A DNA stretch of 64,000 nucleotides from positions 134,483 through 198,482 of the forward strand of contig QLIY01000071.1 in NCBI GenBank assembly GCA_003260075.1. Direction: 5' to 3'. Below the pieces are notes generated by a model that was not told the origin of the DNA, made no database searches, and was given only the letters and a program-made list of their open reading frames with translations. This DNA is from Phallusia mammillata. Lineage: Eukaryota > Chordata > Ascidiacea > Phlebobranchia > Ascidiidae. Positions within the stretch are counted from its first letter, which is position 1. Every line of letters starts with the position of its first letter. The position numbers and the translations under genes were made by a program. Shown in pieces: positions 35,640 to 64,000 of the stretch.

Positions 35640-38600
35640 CAACTGTCGCCTTGAGACAAACTAGAATGCGGGCACTTCGACTTCGATGGACAATGCGCGT
35701 CCTGACAATGCAATGGCGTGGGATAAACGCGATTGGAACGAGGCAATAAAACAAATCGCCGATTGAATCTTACGATCGCTCGATGCGTGGAATCGAAACA
35801 ATCCTTTGATGTCAGCAAAAGTTAAAATTACAGAGTTGTTAAAGCGCGAGGGGATTGTGTATTCGATTATAGCAATGTAAATCTCACGTTAAAATCTGGT
35901 TTGTTTATTTCATGAAGCTTAATGGTGCAGACTGTCTGACGTAATTCTGAAAAGGGCGTTTTAGGTGACTGTTAATACAGAAGTTTATGTAAAAGTGTAA
36001 ACAGACAAGTCAAAAAAATATATAAGTACTGCCCAATGCAAATCATAGTACGGCCCTTTGAAGACGTTGTATGCAATCAACCAAATGCCTTATTTCAATA
36101 ATGTAGACATGACTGTGGGTTGAAAATCTTGTCAAAAGCCGTTATATTTTTACAAACTTAGCGCGTCCGCAAACACAAACAAAACCTGCTGCCAGATTGT
36201 TTGAGCGCTTATTTGGCACCGCACTTGTGTTAACTTCAACATGAATCACACCTTTTTGTGATTTAGCAGCAAACAAATCTAGTACTCTTTAAAATCTCAT
36301 CAATCTTTGCAATAATTTCTCTTCCAATAAAGTTTAAACAATCCCCTCTATTCTGTAAACAATTTAACAATCTTTCTTAAACATTTCAGCTAAAGAAAAC
36401 AAGAATAAAACTGTTTTGCAACTCAGGCAACTACCGATTTTTTCCCTTTGTTGGGCGCATTTAACTCAATACAACTCATCTCAAATAGCGAAAACACGAG
36501 GCGAGAAGTTATAATTGACTTTCATAAACCAAAATAAAACACTACTTCTATTCTATTTCTGCAAGCTGTAAGATATACGTTGATCCAAGGTTTTGCTATA
36601 ATTTCCTTCATTAGGCGAAATAAACTAAACTCAATCCAAATACCTTAAACACGAGACTAGACGTTTTACATGACTTTCATAAACCACAGTAAAACACCGC
36701 GGTATAATGTTGCTCCAAGCTAAAAATTCAGTTCATTACCTCAAGACTTCCACACGAGCACTTCGCTCCAGCAGACCGACATACGGACACTGGACAGACC
36801 CACCACTATCACGTGGTCACTAACAAAGCGTCCCATGTTGCTTCGCAGTCTGCCCGTCCCACATAGCAACCGGAGAGGCTAATAATAAACCTCCAACCCG
36901 GTTCAGCTGCTCTCCCGGTGCTTCCTGCGCCATTACCTCATCATCTCCCATCGCTAATTGATCGCAGTGACAGCGATATTACGTCACAATGGAATCGCGG
37001 GACATCGCGGTTTGAGCAATGAATTGTCGAATTGCTGGAGATTATTCGACTTTTTAACACGTGCCAAATGCTGGGTGGAATAAAATCTGTTTTAAATTTA
37101 TAACAGTGCAACTTGTACTCAACTTATGCGACACTATTTGGTCCATCCTTCAAATGCTATTTTGGCAATTTTATTTGCTGATACGAACCCCACGCATTAA
37201 TGTGTTCCGTGGATCTTTCATTTGACACATTTGTCTTGTTTGTAGTTTACTGAGTGCAGTAACAAAGCAACACCTGGCATTTCATTTATACACTTCTGTG
37301 CCCAGTGTTTTTAAACCTCCATAAACATGCCAAATTCTCAACCGAAGTTTTTGCCAAACCTCATTCTGTCACATTTTGCAATTTCCTCGTAATTTAGATA
37401 ATTCTTGTCAGATCAGAGATACAGTCACGTCGAAGCTTGGAGATGCAACTATGGTTGTCATATGGTTTAATTATAAACCATGGGAAAAAGATCCTCTGAA
37501 TTCAAATTGATTGTTAATTGATGTTAACCTTCTTTCTCAGGGTGCACCTATAAAAAACCCAAAACTTCGAAACACCATTGATATAACTGCCAAAGAACTT
37601 GTGTGTACAGAATACATTGTGCAGACGATACAACAATTACTGTTGTCATCACCAGTGCCAGATGTATTCTATATACACAAGTACTCTAGCAGTTATGTTT
37701 ATGATTAAATTACTCTTTAAGTCCGTGTATAGTGTTCCTAACCATTTATATAAACTGGTCGTGATATTTCAGGACCACATTAAGTCAATTTTTCTCCGTT
37801 ATCTTAATGCCAATGCTTCATTGTAACACGTTTTTCTTCGACTAATTGACGAATCAGAAACTGACAACATACAGTTGATTATTGCATAGCTAAACTTCTA
37901 GCAGGAAAACTTTCACCAACAATTGTAAATCCCGATTATTTTCTCCTGTGAAGCATTTTTCCTTGTCTGAATATGAGAAAGGGTGATTTAAACCATTTTT
38001 TAACTCACTTGTGAATATTCGAAGAATAACGTGGCAATATTTTCTGTCTATTAAGATTGACACCCGGACACAATACAAACCTCCTGTTGTGTTAGAAACA
38101 ACTTTGACCGCATCAAATCAAAAGTTCGTCTCGTCAATAAAGTTTTTGAACCGCAAAATCGAAATGAGGTTTCATAGAAAATTGGGAAAAAAATATCATC
38201 CACAGAACTAACGGAGTTTGGCGAAAAAGCATTGTTGGTGTATTTGTGTAAACAACGACGAAATTTTAATGCATAGTTGGTAATACGGTGTAGCTGTAGC
38301 GCGTTTATCATCCATTTTGTCACACTTTTTAGCTTCTCAACGTTGCGCGGCTATTTCCGGCTTGGTGAATGTTTTAGCGCAATTGTACTGCTACGATTTG
38401 TATCACTCAACAACTCAATGGCTGAAGAATTATATCTATACTGCACTCTAGTGGAAAATTGTAAGTATAATTTCACCACAAGAGGTCGCTTAAAGCGCGA
38501 TTTTTTAAACCATAAAAAGACAGTTTTTCGAACTTTGACAAAATTTGCTCTCTATTTATAAAACAACCCTCAATAAACAACGTAGGTTTAAATTTTGTAT

Positions 38601-39430
38601 GTGAAGAAAAATTAAAATTTACAAGGAAACTAATTGCTGGTAGAGCAAAAAAATACTACGTGTGACGTCACAAAGGGCATTAGCTGGTTATTGTTGACGC
38701 AATGATGAGTAACAACGGCGATTGCATGATTCTCTAAGTTTGGTGTCAAATACAGAAACGTTTTTGTGGTGGTTCAGTTGCAATTGCCAATAAAAATTGG
38801 ACTGTTTTTCTCAATTAACTGATCAAAGAAACCTTCAAAAAAGTGTTATTATTATTTGTATTATTATTTGTTTAGTATTTACTCAGTGGGATTGCAAAAA
38901 AGCAAGTTAGGAAATTGTCTCAACATGCAATTATAAGTCAGTATTTCATCATGTTAAATATGTGGTAAAAATAATTGTTACTAGCTTGAGGTATCGCTTT
39001 GGTCAACCCGTCATTCTGAAGCCACATTGGCTGGTTGAACGCCAGGGTTTCATATACGCCTTCCACAAACTTACGAGTTCATAAACAACCATCGGAGTGT
39101 TGTGCTCTCGGATCAGCAACTGTGAAGAGACAAAAGATAGACATTCGCTCGTCGCCGGCTCGCCCGCAGCTCAAAAGAGTGGGAGCACCTCGGTCACTCC
39201 AGCGAAATAAAAAAGAAAGAAAGCCGGAGCAGACGTGTTAAGTTTTAAACACGTTTTGAACTCGGCTTCGCAGTAAATGTTAGGTTATATATGGTTAAGA
39301 AAATTGCTTGTGCAGCCTTTAAATCAAAACTGTTACAGTATTAGGTTGAAATTTGATTAAAGAAACGTTTCTTTTTGCCCAACTTTCCATTCGCGTTTCG
39401 CAGAATGCTGCAGCAACAGCATGACAATCC
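35640..39430. other. Intergenic, no coding gene recognised
   Basis: Free of gap-like runs. A GC-richer block at about 36.74-37.01 kb stands out and could be a 5' exon or promoter on the minus strand. The 37.58-37.75 kb stretch resembles the TMEM120 intron 5 sequence around 1095-1400 (GATTAAATTACT, AAGTC, GTGTTCCTA), suggesting another dispersed repeat. TGACGTCA occurs at 38663-38670. Confidence 0.45.
36740..37010 (-). promoter_or_regulatory. GC-rich block, possible minus-strand first exon
   Basis: It is richer in GC and CpG than its surroundings. On the minus strand it ends at a donor-like TTGAG/GTAATG (exon side at 36740). It contains CACGTG-type and TTACGTCA words. Its position upstream of KIRREL would allow a distant 5' UTR exon, but nothing in the sequence proves transcription. 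Confidence 0.25.
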
Positions 39431-39439
39431 CGTCTGAGC

Positions 39440-39620
39440 TGACTGGTGACGTAGGCATGAATGAGACGCTCTCGACCAATAGGAGTTGTTGCACCGCCCT
39501 ATTGCGCAAGCCTGACCAATCAGAGCGCAGCTACTATTTCATTGAGAGAGTGCTCTGGAGCCCATTCATTGCATGATACTAGCTTTGTGAGGGAGTTTTA
39601 CACGCAGTTTGGGCTGTTAG
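39440..39620 (+). promoter_or_regulatory. CIC: Candidate upstream CIC promoter
   Basis: Two CCAAT boxes (39476-39480 and 39516-39520, the latter in GACCAATCAGAGCGCAG) and a TGACGTAG word lie in a locally GC-rich stretch without reading frames, upstream of CIC on its strand. The octamer TCAATGAA, a known capicua binding site, is present on the minus strand at 39538-39545, with near matches at 39458 and 39565. Promoter status is inferred from motifs only. Confidence 0.45.
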
Positions 39621-40157
39621 TTAAGGCCGGCTGAAACTTATTGGTGGTTTGCAGCACAAGTAACGTCTGGCGGATTTACGCAAGGTTGGGACATTTCTTT
39701 GTTTGCTGTTTTACAACAGGCGTTACATAAAAGTCAAAAAGGCTGGTTTGGTAACTGTTTGTGATAATCTAGTGTTTTCAGTAGGTCATTATTTTCGGTT
39801 AAAAGTTGTTTATTTTGAAGTTGAAGTATCAGTTTGGTGTGATGTGTAATTATTAACTATAAAAGTTTTATTTCTTCTAAATGATTTTGCAAAAATGAAA
39901 CCCATTACTTAAACTACACGAACATGTTTAAATTATACAATTTAAACTTAGTGATTGTTTTGAGTCAAACTTACTGGTTGTGGTTCACACAAACATTTTA
40001 GTTTGTTGCTTAAATATTGGTCCATTTTTGCTTAATTGACAGGCAGTTTGGTTTCAATTCAAAAGTTGTTAGCCGTGAAGTTGCTGAAATTAAATTACTA
40101 ATAAGCAACTTAATTTTAAATTGTGCTGCTACGATTTTGCCCGGCAAAATAAACTCA

Positions 40158-40421
40158 ACTCGACTCTTATAAATTGTGCTGTGATACTAGTGTTAGAATA
40201 CTGGACCTAATCAATGTTAGTCTCAAATAGGGCTGATAGACTATTTGTTTTAATCTTAAAACAAAATATTTGTCATAAACTTACCCCCCCCCCACTCGAC
40301 TCTTATAAATTGTGCTGTGATACTAGTGTTAGAATACTGGATTTAATCAATGTTAGTCTCAAATAGGGCTGATAGACTATTGGTTTTAATCTTAAAGCAA
40401 AATATTTGTCATAAACTTAAA
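40158..40421. repeat. Duplicated flank around a 10-C run (unmerged overlap?)
   Basis: ACTCGACTCTTATAAATTGT through TTGTCATAAACTTA occurs on both sides of C10 at 40284-40293, with three or four substitutions over about 127 bp. Confidence 0.82.
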
Positions 40422-41186
40422 AAAAATGCAATCTGTCACAGCAGTGATTATTGGTGTTTATGATTTAGGAAAATGACAAACTTTTACTCAATGCAATGTT
40501 ATGGAAGTTGTTTGTTCTTAACATAACGGAATGGAATGTTCCAGTTGTTGTTTTAATGTTCAGTTGTGCATCATATTTGCATTTGTAACACATAATTGTA
40601 ATTGCAGCATTTCGTTCAAATGGTTGTGGCCTTTTCAATGTTCCTTTTCAACTGCAGTTTTTAAATCAAAATTCTAAGGTTTGTCAAAATAATAAAACTG
40701 TTTCATCAGCAATTCATCATTAAATTTTTTCTGTTGTTTGTTATATATCCAAGTTATTGAATTTAAATACACATATAAACCAATTATCTTTTGACTTTTA
40801 AAGTTTATTGTAAAATAATGCTTATTTATGAATTAAAAAGGTTTATGCTTATGATTTGCTTTTGGAAAAGTTATTGCCAATTGTGTTGTGCAGTGCTCTG
40901 GATAAAAACAAGAGTTTTTTGCAAGTGTCTTTATTGGCAGCACTGCATCGTTTGTGCACTCAGGCTGATCACTGGAGTGTTGGCTGCATAGGGTTGATGT
41001 CATTTCCTGCTAGCGCTGTTGCGATAGGGCAGGGGCTTCAAATGCATCACTACAGACATCTCACGTTGATTTGCTAGCGTATGAGAGGCAATAACAAATG
41101 AGTGGATACAGAGTAGTTGAATACGTGCCGCTAAAACTTGATGTATGCCTTCGAGCGTTAGCTTAATGGTCGCCACGCGTAGAAAT

Positions 41187-41188
<2 letters not shown>

Positions 41189-41275
<87 letters not shown>
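41189..41275. other. 87-nt C run, probable sequence gap
   Basis: The longest C run in the window, with no duplicated flanks. Interpreted as a placeholder upstream of CIC. Confidence 0.65.
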
Positions 41276-43779
41276 TTCTACCGTGTAGAAATGACTGTTA
41301 CACGCCTCTCTACTTGTCATTAACGCAAAAAAAAACTATTGCACATTGCTTTGCCGTTAACTATGCAATGTCATTGTATGTGTAGAATTGTCAACGGCGC
41401 CTGCTTAAATCAAAAAGCGAAAGGTCAAACTTAAATGCAGCGAGCTTTATTGCAATCTTTTTGGTATTTCGACCTTTCTTTGCATGCTACAAGTGTTTGG
41501 GTTTGCAGTGGTAGCAGCCACGCAACTTGACCCAGTTGCATTCACTTCACGGTGTTGGGCATGACTCTGACTTAGTGAAGTTGATATGTTGCACGAACTT
41601 TAAAGGAACGTGCCAAAAATATAAATGAATGATTCCAGAGCTCTTATTTCCGGTCGGCCTTTTGCTATCAGTCTATCACGCTATAGTAACTGCAATGTTT
41701 AGTGTCTTTTAGTCAATTTATTTTTTTACGCCGAAATAAGTGCATTTTTTTCCTTTTTTGTTTTGACTGTTGGTGTCTGCTAATACCTGTTTATGTTTAC
41801 ATAAATGTGTCCAAAAAATACTTAAATTACATAAAATATAAATTACAGAAACATAAATGTCTCCAAAAAATAAATCGTTTGCAACTTACGGAGAAGAAAG
41901 TTTCTGTACCGCATTTTAATGAACTATTATCCCGTTTTTGCTTGAAGTTCCTTTTCTGACTTATACAGAAGTTAATCATTTATTGAAGGGACGGGAGTAG
42001 TCTGTTTGGTGCCTTGGTCGATGCTTCCACGCTTTAAGTGTAACGCAATGAACTGCCATGTCACATAGCAAGCACATGATGCTTTGTGCGTCGTTGTTAC
42101 CGCTTCCTTTGCTACGAGTTGCATTGAGTGGAGCTGCGCTGCTCAACGAGCAATACTATAAAGCTGTCTCTTGTGTTCCGACAAAATGCTAGTGTACATT
42201 TGGCAGAAAAGGAGAGTTTGTGCAGTGCAAGGAAATTTGTAGGATCAAATACACCACATTGAAAAGCTTACACCCTTGAAAAGCGGCCAGTCCAAGCACA
42301 TTTATTTAATTGCCTCACATTAATGTGTAAAATTTTCAGGAAAATATACCTAAAAGTTGTTTTTTGTGCGCTTAGTGTTTTAGTGAAACCGCATTGCAAT
42401 TTATTTAGTGGTCCGGGCTGCCACGTGCTTTTGCTTTTCATTCGGTGTCAGGGGAACTGGCTGCTAGCAGTGTCGTGGAAAGGACAAACAGCGAAGGACG
42501 AATCCCTATCGATTTTTCTTTGTGGGCAAACGGGGAATGCCCGTTCATTGAAACTGGCAACTCAATGAGGCCTCCTCCTACCCATTCCAGGCCTGTCATT
42601 AAGTCGGTATGTGGAACGACGCTTTGTCGCTGTGGAGTCGTCCCTTTTCACAAAAGCTGTGTTGTCTGGCCCTGTTGTGCCTTATGTACTGGCAGTTCTA
42701 GGCCTTCATTGTACTGTTGATTGATAAGTTAGTTTGGTAATGCAGTAAAATCAACCTGCAGTTTTAATGTACATTGAAATTAAGGCATAAATGCGCGCAT
42801 TTTCGTTAGTCAGATATTTTCAATGTATGTAGTTTTGCAGCAGTTGGGAAATGTACAGTGCACACGAGGGCGCTTAATGTATTTTAGATCCTTGTTATTC
42901 CATATCACGCATTGGGCTCGTGACACGCGTATGTATTGGTGTGTGACGCATGGAAATTGCTCCCTACGTTCAATGACAGCCCGAAAAACCGGCGCAGAAC
43001 TCTCACACAAATAAACACGCCGGTTGGCACGGTAATTTGCTGTATCTCTGGTATGCTGTGCCTAATATCGGTTAATGTATCTGCGCAAAAACTGTAACTG
43101 CAAGATAGTATTGGATAGTAATAACTAAAAATGTAATTTTCTTTTGAAAATAAACTACGCAAAAAATCGTGCTTTCAAAGGTGGCGTGAAAGTACATTAC
43201 AAGAAGTGTTCTGGGTGCACAATAGCGTAGTCGTTAGTAGGTCAGTTTTTTGTTGAAAAGTTTTGGAGATCGGAAACAGTTAATGGGTTTTATTTGCTGA
43301 CGGGAAGGTCTCATTGAGAAGACTCACAGACACTAAGTTCTTTGTTGTTTTGTTTGCTCTGCGATTTGATACTATCACTAGCTTGGTGGCAAATCAAAGC
43401 GACGAAAAACAGGTTGCTGCTTTTTGAGTTACACAATGCTTGCGCTTTTAAGAAGCAAAAATGTTTGGTAAATTTATTGATACTGAATGAAGTTGACCAC
43501 ATTTTGTACGCCAGGAATAACTGAAACGTGCTGTGTTTGAGGTGTTACACTTGTTGTGTGCATAACTGGGCGTAAGCTAAAGTCCATTGTGGTTCGTGTT
43601 AACGCTAAAACGTACCTTGTTAGGTCACCTCACCATTGTAAACATAACAATTACTGCTGGATACTACATCACTACTTTCCGTAACAATAACAGTATTCTA
43701 CACACCAACTTTGTTTGTTTAATATAACACACACTTGAGAAGAGTGAATGCAAAAAGTCATTGATCAATAGGTTTTGGT

Positions 43780-44000
43780 GGCGGTGGAACTCACATCGTG
43801 AGCGTGACGTCACACGTTTGTTTGTTCGTTGTATTCCCTTTTTCCTTTTTCGCATTGTGTCGCAATAACCGGCTCGCAGTTTCGCTTGGCTGCTTGCGAC
43901 CGTAGTGGTGGTGGTGCGATGTAAAAGGCAAACAACATACTTGCCTTGCGTCGCTGCTTTACCGCTGCGCTAGTGTGTGTTGGTCAGTTCAGTTGTAGTT
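43780..44000 (+). promoter_or_regulatory. CIC: Candidate proximal CIC promoter
   Basis: A perfect CRE palindrome TGACGTCA (43805-43812) is followed by pyrimidine-rich sequence and a GC-richer stretch with GGTGGTGGTG, about 0.4-0.6 kb before the first recognised CIC coding exon. CIC genes in flies and vertebrates use alternative promoters for long and short forms, so two start regions here would not be surprising. No TATA box. Confidence 0.35.
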
Positions 44001-44404
44001 CTGAGTTTTCGCATCAACTGTGTTGTTGTGTTAAAGATTTGACTTTTCAGTTTATGAATAACTCACTAATTTGTTTGATTGGTTTTATACAGGCTAAAAT
44101 CAGTACATCTTAATGCAAAAAAGTGTGTTTGGTTGTTTTTTATCAAAGATTTGTAAGGCTTACTTCTAGGGTTTTTTCAGTCGATTTCATAGATATGAGT
44201 GTGTTGGTTGTATGCTGTTGTCTGTTACTTGGAGTTTAGAAATTGTTAAGATACATTTGATTAAAACATGTGCTGTATTTGTTTTGTGATGACAGAATTT
44301 TAATGTAAAAAAAACTTTTTTAGATGAAAATAGAATAAAGTAGGGATGCAGGCCAAGCCCTACATAAACCTGATCTTCTGCTGATTAATCTTTGCTCTTA
44401 TCAG

Positions 44405-63856
<19,452 letters not shown>

Positions 63857-63892
63857 GTATTCAATTGAACAATGTTGTGCGCACCACTACTA

Positions 63893-64000
63893 AGATCCAG
63901 ATTAACAGAATGTTGATTAGTTAAAACCTCGCCACATTACAAATCATTGGCAACTTAAGTTTTGTCAAAATTAGGTGAAGTTGTGGATTAACAAAGGTTT
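63893..64000. mobile_element. pogo/Tigger-like MITE, cut by the window end
   Basis: AAGATCCAGATTAACAGAAT, AAAACCTCGCCACATTACAA and AAGTTGTGGATTAACAAAGG match the 9709/56303 family. In the CIC intron after exon 63734-63856. Confidence 0.55.

Larger units (their letters stand above)
39621..44403. other. CIC upstream/first-intron region
   Basis: No coding exon recognised. It contains a duplicated flank (40158-40421) around C10 at 40284-40293 and an 87-nt C run at 41189-41275 without duplication. A GC-richer patch lies at 43.8-44.0 kb, just upstream of the first recognised CIC coding exon. Confidence 0.5.

Noticed and set aside
41000..41320. Minus-strand poly-glycine frame across the 87-C run
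   Set aside because: Same artefact on the opposite strand; no splice or domain support.

Overview
The window is eukaryotic and reads as a sea squirt of the Ciona type. Three chordate-like intron-containing genes are present, non-coding DNA is AT-rich, short non-autonomous DNA transposons are dense, and two slightly different versions of many loci appear side by side, as expected from an unmerged, highly heterozygous diploid. The genus is an inference from these traits.

Layout: (1) 3-2914, plus strand: 3' part of a TMEM120 orthologue, eight exons, N-terminus off the window. (2) 5725-15577, minus strand: a complete KIRREL/Neph-type adhesion protein, 13 coding exons: signal peptide, five Ig domains, one membrane span and a long tail ending in the PDZ ligand THV. 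It is convergent with TMEM120. (3) About 15.6-39.4 kb: roughly 24 kb without a recognisable coding gene, lying between divergent KIRREL and CIC. (4) About 39.4-64.0 kb, plus strand: capicua (CIC), with candidate promoters near 39.5 and 43.8 kb and 30 coding exons from 44.4 to 63.9 kb. These hold the long-isoform N-terminal region, a Cys/His cluster and the HMG box; the C-terminal end lies beyond the window. Exons were joined by eye from GT/AG sites and reading phase; all phases are consistent.

The most conspicuous pattern is 34 runs of ten or more C, always C on the plus strand. By eye 18 are exactly 10 nt, 8 are 11-13 nt with the extra C explained by flanking bases in most cases, and 8 are longer (19-87 nt). 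Twenty-five of the 26 short runs, plus the 45- and 19-nt runs, sit between two near-identical copies of the same 60-340 bp sequence. The runs over 50 nt have no flanking copies, and one replaces the second half of the first Ig domain of KIRREL. The simplest reading is that these are assembly gap placeholders (minimum size 10) written as C, with unmerged overlapping haplotype ends on either side. They should not be taken for a biological system without raw reads.

Repeats include several hAT-type MITE families (8-bp target duplications seen for two insertions), a pogo/Tigger-like MITE family and several unnamed dispersed families. I found no convincing tRNA, rRNA, microRNA or CRISPR, and no previously undescribed biological system.
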